From NCBI RefSeq assembly GCF_000723205.1, contig NZ_HG315671.1:3044940-3108939 (forward strand): a stretch of 64,000 nt of DNA, given 5' to 3'. Source of the stretch: Formosa agariphila KMM 3901. Lineage in GTDB: Bacteria; Bacteroidota; Bacteroidia; Flavobacteriales; Flavobacteriaceae. Shown in pieces: positions 34,038 to 43,400 of this stretch (position 1 is its first letter; each line of letters begins with the position of its first letter). A program made the position numbers and the translations under genes. The notes under the pieces are model-generated. The model ran no database searches, was not told the origin of the DNA, and worked only from the letters and a program-made list of their open reading frames with translations.

Positions 34038-34424
34038 TTAATCTGATTTGTGTTTTATTGTTTGAATTTTGTTTTTATAATAGTAGGAGAGTGCAAGTAT
34101 GCATAAGAAGGCCAACGGCATTATCATATATCCAATGTTCTTATCTACACAAGCGTGACTGATGAACGCAAAAATAAGTGTAAATGAAAGTCCTGAATAT
34201 GCCCATTCTTTTAGCTTATCAGGTGTTTTTGGGTAAATGATTGCAATAACTCCAAGGACTTTTGCAATAGCCAATGAGTATGCGAAATAATCGGGATAGC
34301 CCAAAGCTTTCGTTCCGATTGTCATATACTCCGGTGCAAAAATCCAAGTACTCATTGGCATAACGGCTTCCCAAAGTGCTATAATAATTGTAGCAGTCCA
34401 AAAAATGATTTTAGCTTTTTTCAT
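34038..34424 (-). CDS. DoxX-like membrane protein
   Basis: 128 residues, four transmembrane helices. 'IFWTATIIIALWEAVMPMSTW', 'KALGYPDYFAYSLAIAKVLG' and 'YPKTPDKLKEWAYSGLSFTL' fit the DoxX-like (DoxX_2) family. It is tightly packed in the ArsR cluster (1 base before VOC, 4 after the DHFR-like gene). Function unknown; such proteins often accompany ArsR/AHSA1 genes. Confidence 0.82.
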   Translation of the reverse strand: MKKAKIIFWTATIIIALWEAVMPMSTWIFAPEYMTIGTKALGYPDYFAYSLAIAKVLGVIAIIYPKTPDKLKEWAYSGLSFTLIFAFISHACVDKNIGYMIMPLAFLCILALSYYYKNKIQTIKHKSD

Positions 34425-34428
34425 TGTC

Positions 34429-34968
34429 TTATTTTTTTAATATTCGTTTGTAATGCAATTGAGCCAATCCTGTATCATACGTTTTGGCCTCAACAAATTT
34501 AAGTTCTTGTTCAGGTCTTCCATCCTTGAAGAGTCTTGTACCATTTCCAACTAGAATAGGGATGACAGAAATTATAAATTCATCTATTAAATCACTTTTT
34601 AAAAGTTCGTTTATTATTTCCGCTCCACCATCACAATAAATATTCTGTCCTTTCTGAGATTTTAATTGTTTAACCAAATCGGTTAAATTTTCTGTGTAAA
34701 AAGTTGTTCTACCCACTTTTTGTTTTGGAGTTCTTGTAATGACGTAGACGTCTCTTTCTCCATTGTCATAGTGAGAATCTCCAATTTCCTTTAGCACATA
34801 GTCATAAGTTTTTCTTCCAAGGATAATGGTATCAACGGTATCTGTAAATTCCTTATAACCATAATCTTCTCCTTCTTTTTCTACAATATTTAAAAAACTG
34901 AGGTCGTCATTGGGTTTTGCAATATATCCGTCCAAACTTGTTGCTATGAAAAGTGATAATTTTCTCAT
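34429..34968 (-). CDS. dihydrofolate reductase-like (RibD C-terminal) protein
   Basis: 179 residues. 'KLSLFIATSLDGYIAKPNDD' and 'DTIILGRKTYDYVL' are the RibD_C/DHFR-like nucleotide-binding segments; 'YCDGGAEIINELLKSDLIDEF' and 'VIPILVGNGTRLF' complete the fold. It is an NADPH-dependent reductase of unknown substrate, not the trimethoprim-target enzyme itself. It is part of the ArsR cluster. Confidence 0.88.
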   Translation of the reverse strand: MRKLSLFIATSLDGYIAKPNDDLSFLNIVEKEGEDYGYKEFTDTVDTIILGRKTYDYVLKEIGDSHYDNGERDVYVITRTPKQKVGRTTFYTENLTDLVKQLKSQKGQNIYCDGGAEIINELLKSDLIDEFIISVIPILVGNGTRLFKDGRPEQELKFVEAKTYDTGLAQLHYKRILKK

Positions 34969-34978
34969 TGTATAGTAA

Positions 34979-35479
34979 TTATTTTGAAGATGATAATAAC
35001 TTTGCTAAATGGTTTAATGTAGCTGTAAAGCCTTCTTTGAAGCCCATTTGAATGTGCATTTCAAGGTCAGCAAGTTTTGCGTGCTTTATGGAAATTTTTA
35101 CTGTTGTAATTCCATCAACCTCGCTAAAGTCCAAGTTCCATTTGGCTGATGGCATTTGCTCATTAATGTTTTCGTCCTTATCCGCAAAAGCGTCCTTGAA
35201 TTGGAAATTGTCCTTGGGTGAAATTGAAGTAAAGTCTTGGATGGACCAATGTTCTTCGCCTTCGGGGCCGACCATTGCGTAAAATCTTCGTCCACCTTCC
35301 TCAAAGTTCATATACTTTGTTCTTGATTTCCACGGTTCTGGTGCCCACCATTGGTCAAGGATTTCCTGCTTTGTAAAAGCATCCCAAACCATTGGTTGTT
35401 CTGCATCAAATTCTCGGTTTACGAAAACGGCACTTGTTTTTTTGTCAACTGTAAAGTCGAATAATAGATTATTTTTCAT
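34979..35479 (-). CDS. SRPBCC/AHSA1 domain protein
   Basis: 166 residues. '[22 protein letters not shown]' and '[19 protein letters not shown]' are the START/AHSA1 hallmarks, with a C-terminal amphipathic helix '[18 protein letters not shown]'. It probably binds a hydrophobic ligand. It overlaps the ArsR gene by 11 bases, so expression is coupled. The ArsR-AHSA1-DHFR-like-DoxX-VOC order recurs in Bacteroidetes. Confidence 0.9.
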   Translation of the reverse strand: MKNNLLFDFTVDKKTSAVFVNREFDAEQPMVWDAFTKQEILDQWWAPEPWKSRTKYMNFEEGGRRFYAMVGPEGEEHWSIQDFTSISPKDNFQFKDAFADKDENINEQMPSAKWNLDFSEVDGITTVKISIKHAKLADLEMHIQMGFKEGFTATLNHLAKLLSSSK

Positions 35480-35801
35480 TTTTCTTGTTTTTAAGTGTTG
35501 ATAATAAATTGTCTAGTTGGTCAAAACGGTTTTCCCAAATTTTTCTAAAATGTTCCAACCATTTATCGATTTCTTTCATTTTTTCAATTTTTAGTTCGTA
35601 GTATATTTCTCGACCTTGTTGGTTTGTTTCTACAAGGTCACATTCGTTCAAAATTTGAAGATGTTTTGAAATGGTAGGTCTTGCGGCATCAAAGTTTTCA
35701 GCAATTGCTCCAGCTGTCATTGCTTGAGAAGTGAGCAATACCAATATCGCTCGTCTTGTTGGGTCTGAAATTGCTTGAAATATGTCTCTTCTTAATTTCA
35801 T
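35469..35801 (-). CDS. ArsR-family regulator
   Basis: 110 residues of winged helix: '[20 protein letters not shown]', '[21 protein letters not shown]' and '[20 protein letters not shown]'. No metal-binding Cys is seen, so it belongs to the group that does not sense metal. It is first in the five-gene cluster and likely its repressor. ATGAAGTTATTTGAC / ATGAAGTTATTTAAC occurs as a near-perfect direct repeat just upstream (35803-35847), a possible binding site. Confidence 0.9.
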   Translation of the reverse strand: MKLRRDIFQAISDPTRRAILVLLTSQAMTAGAIAENFDAARPTISKHLQILNECDLVETNQQGREIYYELKIEKMKEIDKWLEHFRKIWENRFDQLDNLLSTLKNKKNEK

Positions 35802-35923
35802 TATGAAGTTATTTGACTACAAATATATATGAAGTTATTTAACTACGCAAATATTTTTCATTTTTTTTGCAGGAAGTGGAAATTTAGTTGGAAGGGTTGA
35901 TGTCCGTAGGCTGTTCTTAAATT

Positions 35924-35956
35924 GCCCACAACGTTAGTACATAGCACTTATGTACT
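35924..35956. repeat. attC-like site, left arm (end of the ArsR cassette)
   Basis: GCCCACAACG (35924-35933) is the complement of the core at 33615-33623, marking the far end of the five-gene cassette. It is followed by a perfect hairpin AGTACATA-GCACT-TATGTACT (35936-35956). No matching right arm was found, so the array may end here. Confidence 0.55.
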
Positions 35957-36080
35957 ATATACATCCAAATATAAGATATATGAAACATATGTTTTATACA
36001 TCTTTTATAGAGTTATTCCTTATTTTATAAATAGGATCTAAAAATCTCCAGTTTAAGGTACTGGAGAAACCTTAATTATT

Positions 36081-36941
36081 TTATAAACTCATTTCATAAA
36101 TGGTATTAAAAAGCGTCTTGTCCCATTTTTCTTGTTGGGAAAAAGACTTTTTAAGTGTTCTATGAAGTACGGCATTGAAAGCATTGTAACCTAACCATAA
36201 ATTAGGTTCTTCGTTAAGTAACATCGCTTCATAATTTAGAACCTCGATGACTTCCCGCGATTTCTTAGACGGATTGTCATTTTTATCACTGCACTCATAT
36301 CTAAATAATTTATCACGTTCTAAAACTGATTTCACAAAAGCTTCTGTATCGATGATTTTTATATCCTTCATACTATTAAACTTATGAATAATGGTATAAA
36401 ACTCATTATCTAAAAACTTCTCAAACAGCCGGTTTAACCTCGGCATAATCAGTTCTGTATTATTTCGATTGTGTTTTATAGAAAATGCTATTTCAGCCTG
36501 CGACACGTGTAAACCGTTAGAACATACTTTTCTATAAAAGCCAAAATGTCCTGAGGTTTTCTCACTACCATCGTACGAGTTTTTAAATCTCAACATCGGT
36601 AGTATCAAATCATCATCATTTTTCACTTTAAACTGATTCGTATCTTCAATGATGAAATCCGTTATAAACGATCTATCATTTCTATTAATACTCCGTTTGT
36701 GAAATTTTAAATCGGCGTCTTCAAGCATGGTTTCTGCTTTCTTAAAGAACAATTCATTTGGAATATGTCCGTAACTGTTGGACACGACGTTCACAACTTT
36801 ACCATTCGAAATGATAACGTTTTCTAGCCCTCTACGTGAAGGCATTTGGATCAGACTTTCTAAAGCAGTCATTTCCGATGGCACAAAAATGTCATCTTGT
36901 TGTAAATTCTTTAAATACATAACTTTTGATTTTAGGCCCAT
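36081..36941 (-). CDS. DUF932-family protein
   Basis: 286 residues (279 if it starts at the Met giving MYLKNLQQDD). 'NVVSNSYGHIPNELFFKKAE', 'LILPMLRFKNSYDGSEKTSG' and 'GFYRKVCSNGLHVSQAEIAF' match the DUF932 family, common on plasmids, phages and conjugative elements. Role unproven; relatives have been linked to DNA maintenance. It lies at the edge of the cassette array, minus strand, with ~280 bases to the array end. Confidence 0.8.
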   Translation of the reverse strand: MGLKSKVMYLKNLQQDDIFVPSEMTALESLIQMPSRRGLENVIISNGKVVNVVSNSYGHIPNELFFKKAETMLEDADLKFHKRSINRNDRSFITDFIIEDTNQFKVKNDDDLILPMLRFKNSYDGSEKTSGHFGFYRKVCSNGLHVSQAEIAFSIKHNRNNTELIMPRLNRLFEKFLDNEFYTIIHKFNSMKDIKIIDTEAFVKSVLERDKLFRYECSDKNDNPSKKSREVIEVLNYEAMLLNEEPNLWLGYNAFNAVLHRTLKKSFSQQEKWDKTLFNTIYEMSL

Positions 36942-37170
36942 CTTACGACAGGCAGATTAAACAATAATGCGCTTAATCTAAACGGAAGCTAAAATCTCAG
37001 CTGAAAAGGAAACGGAATAAATAAGCAATGGCCTTAGTGGAGGCTTTATGCCGTAGTCTTTTTAAGGGAGTATTTTACGAGTTTAACTTGCGTGGCTATT
37101 GTATATATTAAAACAACACAAAATTTTCATTGAACATCTTTCTTACCAATATAAATAATATAAATTGAAA

Positions 37171-37920
37171 TTATTTAAACTTCGGTACTGAAAAATCAAT
37201 TGTAGGATCTATTTCATCAGCCCTGGAAATTGCCCAATCTAAGTAATTTTTAAATTCATTTTGGTTTTCAAAATTGGTCTCCTTCTCTACTAAGGCGTTT
37301 ATGTAAATTCGTATATCATTTGCTAATTTGTAATTATTGGCCGAAGCAATTAATTGATTTAAATTATTTTCTACAAATTGTTTTTGTTTGGCTAAATCTT
37401 CTTCAATTTTTAATTGCACTTGTCTTTCCTCTTCCTCGAGTTCCCTACGCTTCCTTGATTCTGCAAACTCCAAACTCTCTTTTTCAATATAATTATAAAT
37501 CGGATTTAAGTAATCTTTTAATTTTTTAGAATCATTTTCTAGCCATCCTTTACGGGCATGGCTACCAACTTGAAATTCTAAAAACATACTCTTCTCATAG
37601 GTCTCACTACTATAGCCTGTGGAATCCTTAACCCGTTTTCGAAAATACTTTTGCCTTAAATTAATTTCCGTTAGATGTCCATACATTTCAATATGACAGC
37701 AATCGTATTTAAATGTAATATAATGTCCATTCTTTTCTAAACAAAGTATTAAATCATTCATAAAGTTAAAGGCACGAGGTCTTAGCTTAAGTTCTACTGA
37801 AATCGGTAAACAAGTACCTCTGAACTTCCTTTTTTCTTCCCAAGTGATGTTCTTTTTTTTATCGAACTTCTCTAATTCTAATTTGGTTTTTCGAACTAAC
37901 TGATGATATTTTTGGATCAT
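37171..37920 (-). CDS. hypothetical protein with charged coiled-coil segment
   Basis: About 249 residues from the ATG giving MIQKYHQLVRKTKLELEKFD; the frame is open further from a TTG. The first half is beta-rich with 'YITFKYDCCHIEMYGHLTEI'; the middle has a strongly charged helix (ESRKRRELEEEERQVQLKIE) likely to be coiled coil; the end is acidic. No family recognised. It is divergent from the HNH endonuclease gene (130-bp gap), which may place both under shared control. Confidence 0.6.
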   Translation of the reverse strand: MIQKYHQLVRKTKLELEKFDKKKNITWEEKRKFRGTCLPISVELKLRPRAFNFMNDLILCLEKNGHYITFKYDCCHIEMYGHLTEINLRQKYFRKRVKDSTGYSSETYEKSMFLEFQVGSHARKGWLENDSKKLKDYLNPIYNYIEKESLEFAESRKRRELEEEERQVQLKIEEDLAKQKQFVENNLNQLIASANNYKLANDIRIYINALVEKETNFENQNEFKNYLDWAISRADEIDPTIDFSVPKFK

Positions 37921-38050
37921 AGGAATGGAATATATTTTAATAATTACTATTTTGAAATAACCAAACTTAAGTGCCTTTAATAATTTAGGCAAATTAATTT
38001 ATTTGATATTCTTATTCTGAAAAATAATTAATATTAACGATATTTATAAC

Positions 38051-39079
38051 ATGACAGCTTTCCAAAATAATGACCCGAGTTTAGAATCACAATGGCGTGC
38101 CTTAATCTTATTTGGAAAAAACTCTGCGACTTATAAATTTAGTTTTGCTAAAAGCTTATTAGAGTTAGTAGACAGAGAAACGACCTCTATTTCTTTAAGC
38201 GAATTATCTGGGCCATTTGCAGAGAACATTGCTAAGCATTTGCTAGTATCAGACAAACAAGGTAACTCCAAATCGAGCAAGTTTTTAAATTACTGCAGAC
38301 AGTATAACGCTAATGAATTAGAACATGACAGGTTACTTTATTATACTGAAAAATTGGGTTTTGTAAATGTGGTTGATGCTTTTCAGAATATAAATGGCGG
38401 ACAAATACCTAATGTATTTTACGAAAAGGATTATACCGATGGTAATAAACGGCTTATAATTAAGGATGAGTTATTACAGTTAAAGGAGAGCTTTCATTTT
38501 AGAAATTTTGATCAAGAAGTGGAAGCCCGATGGAACTTGGTAGAAACGGCATGGAATTTAAAGATCAATCCGAATATACTTGAAGTGAAATATGATGATA
38601 TATCTTCGTTACTCTATTTTGAAGAAAATCGTTTTATGAAACGTAAGGATATTACTTCTGTACGTGATGCTTTAAACGGTTACCAAAAAGGGAAGTGTTT
38701 TTACAGTTTTCAGGATATCTCTCTTAAAAGCTGTGATACTTCTATTTGTCAAGTGGATCACTTTTTACCACACGTAAATAAGCTTAGTCATTCTGAACAA
38801 GGCACTAATATAAATGGTGTTTGGAATTTAGTTTTGGCAGATCCAAGCGTTAATAATGATAAACGTGCTAAAATTCCAGAATTGAGATTTTTACAACGTC
38901 TATATAACAGGAATGAATTTTATATAACGAGTAAGCACCCTTTAGCAGAAACCATTATAAACCAAACAGGACATACTAGACAAAAAAGAAAAGCCTTTTT
39001 ACAAAAACAATACGATATTGCCAAAACAAACTCCATAGTCACCTGGAGTCCTGAAATTGAACTAATAGGAAATTTTTAA
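38051..39079 (+). CDS. HNH endonuclease, first gene of a DNA-processing module
   Basis: 342 residues. The N-terminal ~200 residues are not recognised; the C-terminal HNH motif reads 'TSICQVDHFLPHVNK' (Asp-His), 'GVWNLVLADPSVNNDKRAKIP' (split Asn ... Asn ... Lys), without zinc-binding CxxC pairs. It should cut DNA with one metal ion. The stop overlaps the start of the HIT gene by 1 base, so the two are translationally coupled. Neighbouring SRAP and helicase genes suggest a DNA repair or defence role. Confidence 0.82.
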   Translation: MTAFQNNDPSLESQWRALILFGKNSATYKFSFAKSLLELVDRETTSISLSELSGPFAENIAKHLLVSDKQGNSKSSKFLNYCRQYNANELEHDRLLYYTEKLGFVNVVDAFQNINGGQIPNVFYEKDYTDGNKRLIIKDELLQLKESFHFRNFDQEVEARWNLVETAWNLKINPNILEVKYDDISSLLYFEENRFMKRKDITSVRDALNGYQKGKCFYSFQDISLKSCDTSICQVDHFLPHVNKLSHSEQGTNINGVWNLVLADPSVNNDKRAKIPELRFLQRLYNRNEFYITSKHPLAETIINQTGHTRQKRKAFLQKQYDIAKTNSIVTWSPEIELIGNF

Positions 39080-39444
39080 TGAGCGTATTTACAAACTTAC
39101 CAGAAGCATCTAAAATTTATAAAGGAGAACATTTCTTTTTAATCTACGATAAGTACCCTGTTTCTCCAGGGCATATTTTAATTATTTCGAATATTGAAAA
39201 GTTAGACTATTTTACATTGAGTGAAGGAGAGAAATCCGAGCTTACCAATTTAATTGATAAAGCCAAATCTATCATCGAAATCGATAATACCCCTGATGGC
39301 TACAACATAGGCATGAATTGTGGTGAAGTCGCAGGACAAACCGTTATGCATTTTCATTGTCATGTTATTCCTCGTTATACGGGAGATATGGATAACCCAA
39401 GAGGTGGCGTGAGACATAGTGTTGCAGGGAAAGGGTATTATTAG
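39079..39444 (+). CDS. HIT-family nucleotide hydrolase/transferase
   Basis: 121 residues. The hallmark 'HFHCHVIPRYTGDM' (HxHxH) lies near residue 92, with 'YPVSPGHILIIS' as the conserved strand. The family hydrolyses AMP from amines, lysine, sulfate or dinucleotides. Coupling to an HNH nuclease gene (1-base overlap) is striking and suggests a nucleotide signal or adenylylation step in the same process. It overlaps the 3' end of the convergent SRAP gene by 4 bases. Confidence 0.9.
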   Translation: MSVFTNLPEASKIYKGEHFFLIYDKYPVSPGHILIISNIEKLDYFTLSEGEKSELTNLIDKAKSIIEIDNTPDGYNIGMNCGEVAGQTVMHFHCHVIPRYTGDMDNPRGGVRHSVAGKGYY

Positions 39445-40175
39445 TGTACTCCTACTCCATTATATTTTACCTCCTTTATTATCGAACTAACATTACTATT
39501 TACCTTTGGACTGAATAGATCCTTAGTTACAGTATAAGCTTGTAGCTCATTTTCAGAATAGTTAAAATTCACTAACTCTTTAATTTGAGTATCTGACACA
39601 TTTGAAGATAGCCATTCCTTAGAATGTTCCATATCTAGAATTAAAGGCTGCCGCTTTTTAAGATTATGAATTTTTGCGAATAATGGAGACGCTTCTTTTG
39701 TTATGATTGAAAATGTTACATAGGTGCCAATGATGGTATATATTCCTGCTAAAGCAAGCGGCTCTTTATTCTCACTTTGAATAAAAAACGGATATTTCTT
39801 TTTCTCAAACTCATGAGGCTCATAAAAACCTGTAACCGGAATGATACAGCGTTGTTCATGGATGGTATCTTTATAAATAAAATGACTAAAAAGCTTTTCT
39901 TCTCTAGCATTTAACCCCCCTCCGTATTTTACCGCTTCCTTGTAATAAACTTTGATCTGGTCTGGAGTTTTATTGTTAGGAACAATCCCCCAAACACCAG
40001 GAGCCAATACCTCTGGCTTTTGTTGTGGAATTACCAACATATTAGGGTGGGTAAATCCGTTTAAATGGTATTGTGGCTTATCAAAAATTGGACGTATTTC
40101 ATCATTACTAAGTTTTACATCAAAGTGTTTTTCTAATTTTTTAGTTTTTAATATTGTAGCGGTGTGGAAGCACAT
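39441..40175 (-). CDS. SRAP (HMCES/YedK) abasic-site DNA-protein crosslink protein
   Basis: 244 residues. The catalytic Cys is residue 2 (MCFHTATIL) after Met removal. Other active-site residues: Asn in 'YGGGLNAREEKLF', Glu in 'IIPVTGFYEPHEF' and His in 'FAKIHNLKKRQPLIL'. SRAP proteins form a thiazolidine crosslink to abasic sites in single-stranded DNA and shield it from nucleases. It lies between the HIT gene (convergent) and the large helicase (divergent, 297-bp shared upstream region). Confidence 0.92.
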   Translation of the reverse strand: MCFHTATILKTKKLEKHFDVKLSNDEIRPIFDKPQYHLNGFTHPNMLVIPQQKPEVLAPGVWGIVPNNKTPDQIKVYYKEAVKYGGGLNAREEKLFSHFIYKDTIHEQRCIIPVTGFYEPHEFEKKKYPFFIQSENKEPLALAGIYTIIGTYVTFSIITKEASPLFAKIHNLKKRQPLILDMEHSKEWLSSNVSDTQIKELVNFNYSENELQAYTVTKDLFSPKVNSNVSSIIKEVKYNGVGVH

Positions 40176-40472
40176 TCTAAAAATCTCTTTTTAATAAATT
40201 AATTTGGTTACAAAAATAACAATTCATTTAAGAGAATTGGATAAACAAATAATTGACATCAAAGACTTTATATCCTAATTTTTCTTAATGAGTAACACGC
40301 ATTTTTAAAAATAATATTAAATTAGTTAATTATTCATTGAATTGAAGGTTAAAGTATTATGAAACCTACCGAATTTATAAATAAGCTTAAGGCACCCTGT
40401 GTATTCTAGCTTATTTTTCATATTAAAACGTTTCTATTTTAAGAAATTATATTCAATGCCCCAATCGTTATT

Positions 40473-43400
40473 ATGCTAAAAAAAGTTTTATTTATAGACA
40501 TTGAGACCACGAAACAAGGAAAAATCAAAGATGTCGGTGCAATTTTTAATGGACAAGAACTACATGAAAATCGGTTTACCAGACTAAAGACCTGGATTGA
40601 ACAGGCAGAATTTATTTGTGGCCATAATATTGTAGCTCACGATATTCCTTTACTAGAAAGAGTCTTAGGAAATGATATTTTTATTGATAAAAAAATAATT
40701 GATACGCTTTTATGGTCTCCAATTTTATTTAGTGATAATCCATATCATAAGCTTGTAAAAGGATATAAAATAGTAAACGATAGTGATTACAATAATCCCT
40801 TATCTGATTGTAAATTAACTCAACAATTGCTTTTTGACGAACTCAATCAATTCAATGCTTTAGATAAGAATATCCAGAAAATTTATGCAAAACTACTTTC
40901 TAGAAGCAACTCTTATTCAGGTTTTTTAGAGTTAATAAAATTTCCTTTATCTCAATTAAATATTGATACTGAAATCACTCAAATATTGAGACATAAAATT
41001 TGTGATAACACAAATATTGACCAACTAGTTAAAGACACCCCCATTGAAACGGCTTATGTTCTTTCTTTAATCAACACGAAAGAAGACAAATCTATATTAG
41101 CGCCATGGGTTAGTAAAACATTACCAAAGACAGAAGAAATACTTGAGGGAATTAGGTTTAAATATTGTGGTATAGAAACATGTTCGTATTGTCATGAAAA
41201 TTTAAGTCCTAAAAAAGGATTACAACGTTACTTCGGATATGAAAACTTTAGAAGTTTTGATCATGATGAGGACATGAGTTTACAAGAAAAAACTGTTCGT
41301 GCTGGTTTAGGGCAAAAATCGTTTGTTGCGATTTTCCCAACAGGTGGAGGTAAATCGCTTACATTTCAATTACCTGCTTTAATGAAAGGGTCTTCATCTA
41401 GACAATTAACTATAGTCATTTCCCCTTTAATTTCGTTAATGAAAGATCAAGTTGAGAATCTTGAAAAGCGTTTCGATATTACAAAAGCAGTCGCCATAAA
41501 TGGGTTATTATCACCTTTAGAAAGACAAGAGGCACTTGAAAGAGTGGAAAACGGAGCCATTCAACTGCTCTATTTATCTCCTGAGTCTCTAAGATCTCCC
41601 ACAATTTTAAGGCTTCTAAAACAGCGTTCTATAGCCAGGTTTGTGATAGACGAGGCGCATTGTTTTTCTTCTTGGGGTCAAGATTTTAGAGTGGATTACT
41701 TATTCATTGCTGAGTTTATTAAGACTCTTGAAGCGGATAAACCTCACCGAAAAATCCCCGTGTCTTGTTTTACTGCCACTGCAAAACCGCAAGTAATCGA
41801 AGATATTAAGGACTATTTCAAGACCAATCTCAACCTTGACCTAAAAGAGTTTATTACAAGAGCCAATAGAACAAATTTAAAATATGAAGTCATTGATATT
41901 AAAGATCCAAATCGTAAAATGGATGCATTATTACCACTATTAGATCGTTGTGAAAAGCCTGCTATTATTTATGCCTCTAGGACAAAAAGAGTAGAAGAAA
42001 TACATAATTTAATAGACAAAGCAGGATTTAATTCTACATATTTTCATGGAAAGCTTGATAAAGAAGTCAAGAAAACTAATATGGAGGCTTTTATGAATAG
42101 TGGAAAGGATATCATTGTAGCAACATCTGCTTTTGGAATGGGGGTAGATAAAGATGATGTAAAATCTGTTATTCATTATAATATTTCTGATTCATTAGAA
42201 AACTACGTTCAAGAAGCTGGACGAGCTGGACGCAATGAAAAAATAGAAGCCAAATGTTATATTTTATTCAATAATGAAGACTTAAATAAACACTTTAGTT
42301 TATTACAGCAAATTAAAATTAATCAAAAGGAAATTCAACAAATTTGGCAAGCTTTAAAATATTTATCAAAATTTAAAAAAACAAAAAGCATAAGTAATTC
42401 CGCTTTAGAAATTGCCCAAAAAGCGGGTTGGGACACAGAAATTCATGAATTAGAAACGAGAGTCAAAACCTCTATTTCTGTCTTAGAAGACCAAGGGTTC
42501 TTAAAGCGAAAACAAAATTCACCAAGAGTTTTCGCCAATAGCTTGATGGTTCCTAGTCTAACAAAAGCATTAGAAAAAATTCATTTAGATAAAAGTTTAT
42601 CAGATATACAAATCCAAAATTGCTCTCGAGTATTGCAAAGTATCGTAAAAGAAGATGAATGTAGAATTGATTATTTAGCAGATAGAACGGGCTTGAAACT
42701 GAAGGATATTAGAAATGTAATCGATGTTTTAAGAGAACATCAAATATTAGGAGACTCCAAGGACCTTACAGCCTTTATTAACCTTACCAACTCCATTAAT
42801 GGCTCTAAAAGAATTCTTGAACGTTATAGACAAATTGAAATTGAATTAAGAAAAAACTTATCTAAAAGTATTAAAATTTCTATGAGACAGCTGAATCAAA
42901 ATTTAATTGATTCTGGATTGGAAATCACGTCAATAGATGCTATTAAGAATATTCTTAACTACTGGGAAATAAGAAATTTTATTCATAAAACTCGTGTAGA
43001 TAGGGAAAACGATTTATATAAAATTACAATTAAGAGTTTTGAACTCTTAGACAAAGATATTGAATGGCGACACCCCTTATCATTGGAAACCTACAATCTA
43101 TTAGAAAAATTTCGATTAGAGCAAAAAGAAAAAAATAAGCAAGAAGGAAAAATAGATCTACCTGTTAGTTTTTCACTTTTAGAACTAAAAAATTCAAATC
43201 AGTTTTTCGGACAAATTAAAGAGGAAGATTTAAAACATTATGAGAAAGCGTTATTATTTCTTAATCAAATTAAATCTATAAAACTGGAAGGTGGTTTCAT
43301 GGTTTCCTATAACAGATTAAATATCGAGGAAATTGATAATTCATTACCAAGGTTCACCAAAGAGAATTTTAGTAAAATAGACCATTATTATCATAGTAAG

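Noticed and set aside
34219..34401. Second minus-strand frame inside the DoxX-like gene
   Set aside because: Out-of-frame shadow of the membrane protein gene.
35052..35304. Frames on both strands within the SRPBCC gene
   Set aside because: Shadow frames of a well-supported coding sequence.
16503..35956. CRISPR array as explanation for the spaced repeats
   Set aside because: The repeats are 70-190 bases, imperfect inverted rather than short direct, and separated by whole genes; no cas genes are present.
15465..35956. Simple transcription terminators as explanation for the repeats
   Set aside because: They have long variable centres and no T-runs, and the cores match between neighbouring repeats; termination may be a side effect but does not explain core matching.
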